The position numbers were made by a program, and so were the translations under genes. Shown piece after piece: positions 25,227 through 33,245 of a stretch of DNA of 64,000 bases (the first letter of the stretch is position 1; the number at the start of each line of letters is the position of its first letter). Source of the DNA: JANMDU01 sp031376455 (lineage in GTDB: Bacteria; Pseudomonadota; Gammaproteobacteria; Burkholderiales; Burkholderiaceae_C); NCBI GenBank assembly GCA_031376455.1, contig JANMDU010000003.1, positions 27,947-91,946 on the forward strand, read 5' to 3'. Under the pieces are notes generated by a model. That model worked only from the letters and a program-made list of their open reading frames with translations. It was not told the DNA's origin and did no database searches.

Positions 25227-26720
25227 ATGAATGCCCGCGTCCCTGCCTCTGTTTTAAATACTGCCGATGTCCTCGAGCACGCCACCCAAGCGTGGGACTG
25301 CGACATCACGCAACGCATCAGCGACTACATCACCATTCCCTGCAAATCGCCCGGCTTTGATGCCGACTGGCATACCAATGGACACATTGAGCAAGTGCTG
25401 CGCGAAGCTGCCAATTGGGTGCAATCGCAAAAAGTGCCCGGCTTGAGCTTGGAAGTGCTGCGGTTGAACGATGCGCAAGGCAAGCCGCGCACGCCGGTGT
25501 TGTTTTTCGAAATACCAGCGCATCAACATACGTCCACGCAAACCGTGCTGATGTATGGCCATTTAGACAAGCAGCCAGAATTTAGCGGCTGGCGCAATGA
25601 TCTGGGCCCGTGGACACCAAAAATAGAAACTGGCAGCGATGGCGCGACGCGGCTGTATGGGCGAGGTGGCGCAGACGATGGCTATGCGGTGTATGCCAGC
25701 ATCGCAGCGATCCAAGCGCTCAAGGCACAAAACGCGCCGCATCCGCGCATCGTCGGTCTCATCGAGACCTGCGAAGAATCAGGCTCATACGATTTGCTGC
25801 CGTATATTGATGCACTTAAAAGCCGCTTGGGCGATGTGTCGCTTGTTGTCTGCTTGGATTCCGGCGCGGGCAACTACGATCAGCTCTGGCTCACCAGCAG
25901 TTTGCGCGGCATGGTGAGCGGCACATTGCGCGTGGATATTTTGACAGAGGGTGTGCATTCGGGCGATGCCAGTGGCCTCGTGCCATCGAGCTTTCGCATC
26001 ATGCGCCAAGTGCTGGATCGCTTGGAAGACAGCGCCACAGGCCGGCTGCTGCCTGCAAGCTTTCATTGCGAAGTGCCAAATGATCGTCTGCAACAGGCGC
26101 GAGAGACCGCAAAAATTTTGGGTGATGAAGTCCACAAACGCTTTCCATGGGCACATGCCGATTGCGGCGGATCAACGGCCTTTGCATTGCCCACAACCAC
26201 AGATCCCGTTGAAGGCTTGCTCAATCGCACCTGGAAGCCCACGCTGAGCGTAACCGGCGCTGAAGGCTTTCCTGCCATGAAGGATGCAGGTAATGTTCTG
26301 CGCCCCTACACCGCCTTCAAGCTCTCGCTGCGCACGCCTCCGCTCGTTGATGCAGTGGCCACGATGCAGGAACTGAAAAAACTACTGGAAGACAACGCAC
26401 CGTACCAAGCCAAAGTGACCTTCCAAGGCGGTGGCGCGGCCAGTGGCTGGAACGCCCCGAGTACAGCGCCTTGGCTGCAATCAGCGCTTGACGCTGCAAG
26501 CCACGCTTACTACGGCGCGCCCTGCGGCTATATCGGCCAAGGGGGCACGATACCGCTCATGAATATGCTGGCCAAGGGTTTCCCAAAGGCGCAAATGATG
26601 GTCTGCGGCGTGCTCGGGCCTAAAAGCAATGCGCATGGGCCCAATGAATTTTTACAAGTGGATTACGCGAAGAAAATTACTGCTTCGGTGGCCAGCGTGA
26701 TCGCGGCTCATCCGGCCTAG
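25227..26720 (+). CDS. M20-family metallopeptidase
   Basis: 497 aa. Metal-site motifs are clear: LMYGHLDKQPEFSGWRNDLG, then LYGRGGADDGYAVYAS (bridging aspartate) and IETCEESGSYDL (catalytic and metal glutamates), with a C-terminal HGPNEF. The GWRNDLGPW segment is typical of the M20 dipeptidase/carboxypeptidase branch. It probably hydrolyses dipeptides or acylated amino acids in the cytoplasm. It precedes the lipase gene by 11 bp, so the two may be co-transcribed. Confidence 0.9.
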   Translation: MNARVPASVLNTADVLEHATQAWDCDITQRISDYITIPCKSPGFDADWHTNGHIEQVLREAANWVQSQKVPGLSLEVLRLNDAQGKPRTPVLFFEIPAHQHTSTQTVLMYGHLDKQPEFSGWRNDLGPWTPKIETGSDGATRLYGRGGADDGYAVYASIAAIQALKAQNAPHPRIVGLIETCEESGSYDLLPYIDALKSRLGDVSLVVCLDSGAGNYDQLWLTSSLRGMVSGTLRVDILTEGVHSGDASGLVPSSFRIMRQVLDRLEDSATGRLLPASFHCEVPNDRLQQARETAKILGDEVHKRFPWAHADCGGSTAFALPTTTDPVEGLLNRTWKPTLSVTGAEGFPAMKDAGNVLRPYTAFKLSLRTPPLVDAVATMQELKKLLEDNAPYQAKVTFQGGGAASGWNAPSTAPWLQSALDAASHAYYGAPCGYIGQGGTIPLMNMLAKGFPKAQMMVCGVLGPKSNAHGPNEFLQVDYAKKITASVASVIAAHPA

Positions 26721-26731
26721 TCTCTTCGAAA

Positions 26732-27592
26732 ATGGATTCCACCCTATCGCCATTGACGGCCTCTGACGGAGAAAACATCGCCATTCATGATTGGCCTCTT
26801 CCCGACATGGATTCCGATGTTTGGCCAGATCAAGCGATCAAAGGCACAGTCATTATTGTGCATGGATTGGGTGAACACGCTTTTCGATATACGCTTGTGG
26901 CACAGCGTTTGAATGAAGCAGGTTTTCATGTGCGAGCTTACGATCAGTATGGCCACGGTGAATCGGGTGGCTTGCGTGGCGGTCTTCCCAGCGAGATGCG
27001 ATTGGTCGATGATTTGGCCGATATCGTGGACGACACGCGGCGCAAAATGCGTGCGGGGCAAAAGCTCATTTTGCTCGGGCACAGTATGGGTGGCTTGGTG
27101 GTGGCCTCTTTTGTGCGCCAACAAATGAGGCCTGTGGATGGCATCGTGCTCAGCTCGCCAGCGCTTCATCTCGGCCTGTCTAGCTTGCAAAAATTTCTAC
27201 TTTCTACCTTGGCAAAAATCGCGCCCGATTTTCGCTTGAATAACGGTTTGAAACTAGATCAATTGAGCCGCGATCCGATGGTGGTGCAAGCCTATAAAAG
27301 CGATCATTTCGTGCATCGCAAAATCAGCGGCCGCATGGCTTGCTTTATTGCGGATGAGGGCGCTCGTTGCATTTCAGCGGCTGCTCACTGGCAGACGCCA
27401 ACGCTTTTGATGTATGCCGGTCTGGATGCTTTGGTCAATCCGCAGGGTAGCCGTGCGTTTGCCGCTGCTGCTCCCGCGCGTTGGGTTCAATCGCGATGCT
27501 TTGAGGCGATGTATCACGAGATTTTTAACGATCCAGACCGAGCGCAAGTGTTTGCGGCCTTGAAAGCTTGGCTCGACCGTGTGACCGATTAA
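26732..27592 (+). CDS. Alpha/beta hydrolase, monoacylglycerol lipase-like
   Basis: 286 aa. The oxyanion region IIVHGLGEHAFRY (41-53), AYDQYGHGESGGLRG, and the nucleophile elbow LLGHSMGG (Ser118) are the hallmarks of the monoglyceride lipase subgroup. The later DALVNPQGSRAF and MYHEIFND supply the acid and histidine. It likely cleaves monoacylglycerols or lysophospholipids. Its end overlaps the convergent YpfH-like gene by four bases. Confidence 0.88.
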   Translation: MDSTLSPLTASDGENIAIHDWPLPDMDSDVWPDQAIKGTVIIVHGLGEHAFRYTLVAQRLNEAGFHVRAYDQYGHGESGGLRGGLPSEMRLVDDLADIVDDTRRKMRAGQKLILLGHSMGGLVVASFVRQQMRPVDGIVLSSPALHLGLSSLQKFLLSTLAKIAPDFRLNNGLKLDQLSRDPMVVQAYKSDHFVHRKISGRMACFIADEGARCISAAAHWQTPTLLMYAGLDALVNPQGSRAFAAAAPARWVQSRCFEAMYHEIFNDPDRAQVFAALKAWLDRVTD

Positions 27593-28293
27593 ACGGGCGG
27601 CAAATTTTCACTCGGTGCAGCAGTTTGCGCGTCGTTTTGCACCATATCCCAAAAGCGCTTGGGAACATGCGTTGTGAGCCGTTCCAACACAAGCGCAGCA
27701 ATCTCCGCGTTGATCTCATGCCCCGCAAACGGAATCACATCGGCAGTGATGTCTGCGCCGAGCTGCACCAAACGCTCAGCCGCTAGCACCGTGTGCGAAT
27801 ACGATATGACAGCGTCTTGCTTACCGTGAATCAAATGCAAGGTGCATTGCTCAGGGGCAAGCGTAGGTAGCACAGCAAATCGCCCAGACAGCGCCACAAT
27901 TCGCGCGGCCAAGGGCACGGTGGGCGCAGCAAGTTGCGTGCTCTCCAGCGCCATGCCCGCGCCTTGCGAAAAGCCCACCAAGGCAGTAGCCTCCGCGCCG
28001 ACCTTAAAAGCTGCCTGCCACTGCTGCACGGCCTCAATGAACAAAGGCATGGCCTGCGCGGCTAGCACAGGCCGCAGTTCTTCCGTGATGCCGTCCACCG
28101 AATACCACTGATAGCCATCCGAATACGGGCAATCATGCGGCGCTTGAACACTCACGACAGCGCTTTGCGGGAACTGCTGAGCCAAAATTTTCCCAAGGGG
28201 TACGAGATCATCCGGCGCAGCGCCCACGCCGTGAAACAGCAAAAACAATTGCTTGGCCGTGCCGCTTGCGGGCGTATGAACGATGAGACTCAA
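27589..28293 (-). CDS. Phospholipase/carboxylesterase family esterase (YpfH-like)
   Basis: 234 aa. It opens with LFLLFHGVGAAPDDLVPLG, has the serine elbow GFSQGAGM (Ser109), VALSGRFAVL, and the acid/histidine pair around HGKQDAVIS and FAGHEINAE. This is the LysoPLA/YpfH group of small cytoplasmic esterases with broad acyl-ester activity. It lies 11 bp downstream of the LigB-type dioxygenase gene on the same strand. Confidence 0.85.
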   Translation of the reverse strand: MSLIVHTPASGTAKQLFLLFHGVGAAPDDLVPLGKILAQQFPQSAVVSVQAPHDCPYSDGYQWYSVDGITEELRPVLAAQAMPLFIEAVQQWQAAFKVGAEATALVGFSQGAGMALESTQLAAPTVPLAARIVALSGRFAVLPTLAPEQCTLHLIHGKQDAVISYSHTVLAAERLVQLGADITADVIPFAGHEINAEIAALVLERLTTHVPKRFWDMVQNDAQTAAPSENLPPV

Positions 28294-28304
28294 ACCATTT
28301 CTCC

Positions 28305-29117
28305 TCAGCTGTTTCCAAAGACAAAGCTATCCATTGAAATGATGCCGTAAGCCACGCCGCCATCGAGAACGCGAGCCGGCTCAGCCCGGCCCGCCGTGAT
28401 GGAGGCGCCCATCGCTACAAGCAAGGGTTGGTAATGCTCATCGGTGGGGTGAGCGCGGTGCGCATGCGGCGCGAGTTCAAACGTACGGCACAGTGCATCA
28501 GCTTCACTTGCGGTGACGACGGCGCGCACCCAGTTGACAAACTCCATCACGTAAGGAGATATCGGCGCATCCATGTTGCGCTCGCCACCGAATTCGCTGA
28601 GGTTATGCGTCAAGCTGCCAGAGCCGATGATGAGCACGCCTTGATTGCGCAACTCGCCCAGCGCCTGCCCATAGGCCAGCGCCTGCGCGAGCGATAAGCC
28701 CGCAGGCAGTGAGATTTGAAACACCGGCACATCCGCTTGCGGATAAAGATACCGAAGCGGCACCCACGTGCCGTGATCCAAGCCCCAGCGCTCCGTTGCC
28801 AATGGATTCCAGCCGGCATTTGCTAATAATTGAAGAGCACTCTGCGCAGATTCCATGGCGGCTGTATCCATGATGGATGGGTATTGCATCTGATACAAGC
28901 GCGGATCGAAGCCGCCGAAATCATGAATCGTCTCAGGCTGCTTTGCGGTGCAAACGGCTGCGCCGCGCGTCATCCAGTGCGGTGAGATCACGGCAACGGC
29001 TTTTGGGCGCGGCAAATCTTGGCCAAGCTTCGTGAGCAGCGAGCCGGCCTGGCCGGGCTCAAGCGCAAACATGGGCGAGCCATGAGAGATGAAGAGAGTT
29101 GGCAGGAGTGATGACAT
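28305..29117 (-). CDS. LigB-family (DODA/YgiD-type) dioxygenase
   Basis: 270 aa. Metal ligands and motifs of the 4,5-DOPA dioxygenase family are FISHGSPMF (9-17), ISPHWMT (44-50), WGLDHGTWVP (111-120) and GSGSLTHNL. YgiD is a zinc-dependent DOPA 4,5-extradiol dioxygenase in E. coli; the natural substrate here is unknown. Residues ~90-99 (SAQSALQLLA) are encoded by DNA matching the right half of repeat R1. It is divergent from the secreted amidohydrolase. Confidence 0.88.
   Translation of the reverse strand: MSSLLPTLFISHGSPMFALEPGQAGSLLTKLGQDLPRPKAVAVISPHWMTRGAAVCTAKQPETIHDFGGFDPRLYQMQYPSIMDTAAMESAQSALQLLANAGWNPLATERWGLDHGTWVPLRYLYPQADVPVFQISLPAGLSLAQALAYGQALGELRNQGVLIIGSGSLTHNLSEFGGERNMDAPISPYVMEFVNWVRAVVTASEADALCRTFELAPHAHRAHPTDEHYQPLLVAMGASITAGRAEPARVLDGGVAYGIISMDSFVFGNS
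28821..28849 (-). repeat. Partial R1 repeat within the LigB-type gene
   Basis: The complement has CTGCGCAGAGTGCTCTTC and then ATTATTAGCA, matching the right half of R1. It encodes SAQSALQLLA, the same frame as in other proteins. The left half is not recognisable. Confidence 0.5.
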
Positions 29118-29158
29118 TGGGCTACGATGACTTCATTGTTACGGTTTAAATCAAACTT

Positions 29159-30040
29159 ATGAGATTTCACCATCTTAAATTGTGCGCGATTGCCGCTGCG
29201 CTGGCATTCAGTGCTTTTGTACACAACGTTCAAGCAGCTGATTACACCGGGCCTTTACTCGATGCGCATTTGCATTACAACGATGAAGCGCAAGGTGCGC
29301 ATCCGATCGCAGATGTGCTCGCCCGCATGCAAAAAAGTGGCGTGAAAGCCATTGTGGCCAATTCTCGCCCTAACGACGGTACGAAGAATCTGGCTGCGGC
29401 CAAAGAGCAAACCACCCAAGCAGGCGTGACAGTGATTCCCTTCATTCGCTTGTATCGCAATCGCGCCGATTACGACAATTGGTTTCGCGACGAGACGATT
29501 TACACCATGGTGCAGGGTGAGCTTGCCCGAGGCACAGCCAGCGGCGCTTATAAAGGCATCGGTGAATTTCATTTGTACGACAGCGCCAATGCCAATGGCG
29601 CTGTTGCGGTCAAGCTCATGAGGCTGGCAGAAGAAAAGAGCCTCGCCGTGCTCGCGCATGTGGACGATGTCGCCATTGATTTGCTGATGGCGCATGCGCC
29701 GAAGAAAACGGTAAAGCTCATCTGGGCACACACCGGCATCGGCGGCGCATCTGTGGAGCGCGTACGAAGCTTGATGCGCAAATATCCCGGTCTAATGGGA
29801 GAGCTGTCTTACCGCCCCAATCTCACCCAAGACAACGGCCAGCTGAGCCCCGAGTGGCGCGCGCTGATTTTAGAATTCCCCAGCCGCTTCATGATTGGCT
29901 CAGACACTTGGGTCAACCAGCGTTGGCTGTACTACGAGGAGTTGATGAAAGGCTACCGCATTTGGCTCGGCGGCCTGCCGCCTGATGTGGCACGCAAGGT
30001 AGCTTGGGAAAATGGTGCGGCGCTTTTTGGTTTGAAATAA
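29159..30040 (+). CDS. Exported amidohydrolase-family protein (TIM-barrel)
   Basis: 293 aa with a signal peptide (MRFHHLKLCAIAAALAFSAF, cleavage near VQAA). The barrel begins with LLDAHLHYND, the HxH metal motif, and continues with YKGIGEFHLY, VLAHVDD and LIWAHTGIGG, placing it in the Amidohydro_2 group. A secreted member is somewhat unusual. The substrate is unknown. It stands alone, divergent from the dioxygenase gene and convergent with corA. Confidence 0.8.
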   Translation: MRFHHLKLCAIAAALAFSAFVHNVQAADYTGPLLDAHLHYNDEAQGAHPIADVLARMQKSGVKAIVANSRPNDGTKNLAAAKEQTTQAGVTVIPFIRLYRNRADYDNWFRDETIYTMVQGELARGTASGAYKGIGEFHLYDSANANGAVAVKLMRLAEEKSLAVLAHVDDVAIDLLMAHAPKKTVKLIWAHTGIGGASVERVRSLMRKYPGLMGELSYRPNLTQDNGQLSPEWRALILEFPSRFMIGSDTWVNQRWLYYEELMKGYRIWLGGLPPDVARKVAWENGAALFGLK

Positions 30041-30079
30041 TCAGAGCAGGGTCTTTCAGGCCTGTTGAATTTGTTATCC

Positions 30080-30114
30080 GCGCGTACGAGAGGCCGCTAG
30101 CCTCTCGTACGCGC
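30080..30114. terminator. Strong 14-bp perfect hairpin between convergent genes
   Basis: GCGCGTACGAGAGG pairs exactly with CCTCTCGTACGCGC around a seven-base loop. One arm encodes the last residues of CorA (RTRG) and the corA stop lies in the loop. There is no clear T-run on either strand, so it may block read-through from both sides without being a textbook terminator. Confidence 0.55.
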
Positions 30115-31266
30115 CAAAAATCTCTTGCGCCAAAACACGATGCCTAAAGCACCGGCTACGAACACCATGCTGCCAAGCGCCCACCAAAAACCGTTTTGTG
30201 AATGGATGAAAGGCAGAAACTCGAAATTCATGCCAAAAATACCCGCAATCAAATTGAGGGGTAGAAAAATAGCTGTCAGTGCGGTGAGCGTTCGCATGAT
30301 GTCATTGGTGCGGTTGCTTTGCGCAGAAAAATGGATTTGCACCACCGTCTCTGCGGATTGCTCCAAGCGGCGCGCGTGATGCATCACGCGCGTGATGTGC
30401 TCCATCACATCGCGTGCTCGCGCGATCAGCTGGTCTCGCTGGTTCTGCGCCTTGGTCGCATCGCTGTGAAATGTGGACAACGGCGATTCTTGGATCGTAT
30501 CGAGCCATTCTTGGATCGCATCATGCTGCTCATCGCATAAATCCTCCAAGACGTGGAGCTGGCTGCGTGCCTTCATCAAAGCGCCCCAATTGTTAAAGCG
30601 CGAAGTGGGTTTGAGCAATTGCGCCTGCCAGTGGTCGAGCTGTGTGGAGAGCTCTTTGCGTAAATCCAAATAACTGTCCACCATCACATTGATCATGCGA
30701 AGCGCTAAATCTGCGGGGTTTAGTGGGATTCGGCTGCGGGCGCTGACGGCATCCACACTGTTTTTCGCATCGTCAAGAAAGCGCTGAACAAAGCTGCGCG
30801 CTGCGTAGCAACCACGCGGATGCACCGTGATCAGCAAGCGATCAAACACCGCAAAGCCGACGGCTTTGGAGCTGATCCGTTTGAAATGCGGCTCGCTCTT
30901 ATCTCGCAAGGAAGCGGGTAAGGACGCTGGAGGTGGCGTGGTGTGATGATGGTAAGCATCTTTTGCCGCCTCCTGAGTGCTTTCGTGCTGCATCTCTGCG
31001 GGCGTGGCCAAGCGACGAAACACAATCAAATCGTAGATGGAGGTGAAATCGTAGTGCGAGGGGTGCTGCGCATTCTGAATATCCTCCAGATGCACATCAA
31101 GCACAGCCGAGCCGCCTAGCCGATGTGCGGCTTGCTGCAACGCACCTTGATACTGCGAAAAATCGTCTCGATCCAAATAAATCCAGACAAAGCCATCCGG
31201 TGGTGCTTGCTCGGGCACTTCGCTGGCAAAGCGTAGCGTGTCAGCAGTGAATTCTAGGATTTGCAT
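30097..31266 (-). CDS. CorA-family divalent metal transporter
   Basis: 389 aa from MQILEFTADTLRFA (ATG at the complement of 31264-31266). A long cytoplasmic domain with coiled-coil helices precedes two C-terminal membrane helices; the signature GIFGMNFEF contains the CorA GMN selectivity motif. Such channels import Mg2+, Co2+ or Ni2+, or export Zn2+ in the ZntB branch. The start is 48 bp from an R1 repeat that also covers the start of the divergent metallo-hydrolase, so the shared control region has been rebuilt by the repeat. Confidence 0.9.
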   Translation of the reverse strand: MQILEFTADTLRFASEVPEQAPPDGFVWIYLDRDDFSQYQGALQQAAHRLGGSAVLDVHLEDIQNAQHPSHYDFTSIYDLIVFRRLATPAEMQHESTQEAAKDAYHHHTTPPPASLPASLRDKSEPHFKRISSKAVGFAVFDRLLITVHPRGCYAARSFVQRFLDDAKNSVDAVSARSRIPLNPADLALRMINVMVDSYLDLRKELSTQLDHWQAQLLKPTSRFNNWGALMKARSQLHVLEDLCDEQHDAIQEWLDTIQESPLSTFHSDATKAQNQRDQLIARARDVMEHITRVMHHARRLEQSAETVVQIHFSAQSNRTNDIMRTLTALTAIFLPLNLIAGIFGMNFEFLPFIHSQNGFWWALGSMVFVAGALGIVFWRKRFLARTRG

Positions 31267-31313
31267 GAGTAGATTATTGGGCAATTCATGCCTTTGGGCG
31301 AGTCAGCGCCACA

Positions 31314-31378
31314 TTTTTAAGCCAAAAGCATGCTTAGCCGGCGTATTAGCTGCGCAGAGTGCTATTTATTTTATAGCG
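31314..31378 (+). repeat. R1 repeat between corA and the metallo-hydrolase gene
   Basis: It contains TTTTTAAGCC, TTAGCCGGCGTATTAG and CTGCGCAGAGTGCTATT in the standard order, an almost complete consensus copy. It supplies the only usable ATG (31330) for the downstream gene. Confidence 0.9.
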
Positions 31379-32046
31379 TTACACTTAAGCGCATACTGCA
31401 CTACATCACCGTTCCTGTTACGCCTTTTCAGCAAAATTGCTCCATCATTTGGTGTGATGCAGCCAAGCTGGCCGCCATCGTTGATCCGGGCGGCGACATT
31501 GACAAACTCTTGGCTGCTGTCAAGAAAACAGGCAGCAAGCTCGAACAAATCTGGCTCACACACGCGCACATCGATCACGCCGGCGCAACCGCCGAGCTCG
31601 CTGCGATGCTGCAAATTCCCATCATCGGGCCACACCAGGAAGATAAATTTTGGATCGATCAATTGCCCGAGCAGGGCGCGATGTTTGGCTTTCCGCATTC
31701 AGATGCTTTTACGCCAACGCGCTGGCTCGAAGATGGCGATACGGTGAGCTTAGGCGGGCACACGTTGACCGTACGCCATTGCCCAGGCCATACGCCGGGG
31801 CATGTGGTGTTTCACTCCGTCGACCTCAATCGCGCTTTTGTGGGGGACGTATTGTTCGCCGGCAGCATAGGGCGCACAGATTTTCCGCGCGGCAACCATG
31901 CAGATTTGATCGCGAGCATCACTGAGCGCCTGTGGCCCTATGGCAACGACACAGTTTTCATCCCCGGGCATGGGCCAGAGAGAGCACGTTTGGCGCTGAG
32001 CGGCAGAGTAATCCGTATGTGGGTGGGACGTGAGTTTGCTATTTAA
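31330..32046 (+). pseudogene. Metallo-beta-lactamase-fold hydrolase (YcbL/glyoxalase II-like) with a frameshifted C terminus
   Basis: The fold is clear: ITVPVTPFQQNCSIIWCD, VDPGGDIDKLL, the zinc motif LTHAHIDHAGA, RHCPGHTPGHVV, FVGDVLFAGSIGR and FIPGHGP. After GHGP the frame gives ERARLALSGRVIRMWVG. Reading two bases later restores the family ending ESTFGAERQSNPYVGGT and a stop at 32031-32033. The cause is an AG run of four units at 31977-31984, one unit too many. The first ~18 residues come from an R1 repeat, and no other start codon precedes the fold. It may be a true mutation, phase-variable, or a sequencing error. Confidence 0.75.
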
Positions 32047-32600
32047 TTCGTAGCACTTTGCGCAGATGCTGCTTGGGCTAACGGCCCATTTTTCTCTGAA
32101 TATGTTTGGTGTGACTTAGGCCTGTGGAAGCCGTATTTGGGCGGGCTCATGGTTCCTTCTCGCGAGCATGGCGACACCCGTCGCCTGAAATGTTGAAGTA
32201 AAAACGCATTGCGTTTTTAAACGCTGCGATGCAAAAATCGCCCGCCCGAATACGGCTCCCACAGGCCGGTGGTTGGCGCGGCGAAGCAGGATCGCAGCCC
32301 GGGAACAATATTTGCAATTGCCACCACTGGCACGCAAAGATATTTTGCGCTACGAACAGGCCGCGAGGGTTGGGGTTGCTGCGGCTGCCGATTTTCGCAG
32401 CACAGGCTAAATAAACGCGAAGCGTTTTGGTTTCTTATCTTGCGGCAAGTGCCGCAAATCCCGAGCAGGGTACATGAGGCAGACGCAGCAGCCCCAACCC
32501 TCGTAGCCGCTCTATAGAAGTAAAGATATTCCGAGCACTACAAAACTAATAGCGCCTCACGCATTAAATACGCCGGCTAATTGCCTAAAACGCTTAAAAA
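32038..32600 (-). repeat. Composite repeat, locus 2 (inverted relative to locus 1)
   Basis: On the minus strand the order matches locus 1: R1 (32537-32600), palindrome B (32359-32509), spacer (32268-32358), palindrome A (32119-32267), R1 (32038-32093). Both R1 copies point the same way. Arms of A and B are nearly the same as at locus 1, the spacer aligns (TTGGCGCGGCG and TATTTGCA shared), and the linker between R1 and B is related. The outer R1s abut the stop codons of the metallo-hydrolase and osmC genes. No coding potential is seen. Confidence 0.85.
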
Positions 32601-33062
32601 CTAAGCCTCAACCACATCAAAGCTCGTTGTGATCTCCGCCGTCTTGCCTAGCATGATCGTGGCTGAGCAATATTTCTCGTGGCTCATGGCAATCGCGCGT
32701 TCTACGGCGGCCGCTTGCAAAGCTTTGCCAGTCACTGTGAAATGCATGTTGATCTTGGTGAATACTTTGGGATCAACTTCGGCGCGATCTGCAGACAGCT
32801 TGACGGAGCAACCGCGCACATCATGCCGGCCACGCTTCAAAATGAGCACCACGTCGTAGGCCGTGCAGCCACCCGTGCCGGCGAGGACGGCTTCCATCGG
32901 GCGGGGTGCTAGGTTTTGGCCGCCATTTTCGGGCTTGGCGGCATCTGGTGCGCCATCCATCGTGAGCACATGGCCACTGCCTGTCTCTGCCACGAAGCCC
33001 ATGCCTGAGCGGGTGCCCATTGTGCTGTTTGTGCCGCCTGTCCAACTAACCGTGCATTCCAT
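32601..33062 (-). CDS. OsmC/YhfA-family protein
   Basis: 153 aa. It opens MECTVSWTGGTNSTMG and contains NLAPRPMEAVLAGTGGCTAY with the reactive cysteine, RHDVRGCSVKLSAD with the second cysteine, and MSHEKYCSATIML. The family reduces organic hydroperoxides through the cysteine pair, although the YhfA branch is poorly characterised. Its stop adjoins an R1 repeat. A palindrome (33080-33097) lies just upstream of the start. Confidence 0.9.
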   Translation of the reverse strand: MECTVSWTGGTNSTMGTRSGMGFVAETGSGHVLTMDGAPDAAKPENGGQNLAPRPMEAVLAGTGGCTAYDVVLILKRGRHDVRGCSVKLSADRAEVDPKVFTKINMHFTVTGKALQAAAVERAIAMSHEKYCSATIMLGKTAEITTSFDVVEA

Positions 33063-33079
33063 CGGATATTCCTTCTAAA

Positions 33080-33097
33080 CGTGATGCGATTATCACG
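33080..33097. promoter_or_regulatory. Palindrome CGTGAT/ATCACG in the osmC upstream region
   Basis: Six-base arms around GCGATT, 17 bp before the osmC start and just before a candidate promoter for the transcript at 33137. Its position suits a regulator-binding site shared by the divergent units, but nothing identifies the regulator. Confidence 0.3.
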
Positions 33098-33136
33098 CTT
33101 TTGATGCAACGCAGCATTTCAAGCTTTAGAATGATT

Positions 33137-33207
33137 GCTTGTCTCCTCAACCCCTCGAAAGATGGGTTAGTTCACAGCCCCAGCCCGAAAGCGCTGGGGC
33201 TTTTTTT
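33137..33207 (+). ncRNA. Candidate small RNA or leader ending in a strong terminator, upstream of ilvA
   Basis: A possible promoter (TTGATG at 33101-33106 and TTTAGA at 33125-33130, 18-bp spacing) precedes ~70 bases. These contain an anti-ribosome-binding-like GTCTCCTC, a small hairpin AACCC/GGGTT (33149-33168), and a GC-rich terminator hairpin with seven T. There is no open frame of note. It may be a free small RNA or a leader or attenuator for ilvA, whose ATG is 39 bp downstream. I do not recognise a named family. Confidence 0.4.
33176..33207 (+). terminator. Rho-independent terminator
   Basis: AGCCCCAGC pairs with GCTGGGGCT around a short loop that includes CCGAAAGC, followed directly by seven T. 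This is the clearest intrinsic terminator in the window. Confidence 0.85.
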
Positions 33208-33245
33208 ATGACGCTGAGGCTTTTTTGTGGGTTTTACAATGCGAC

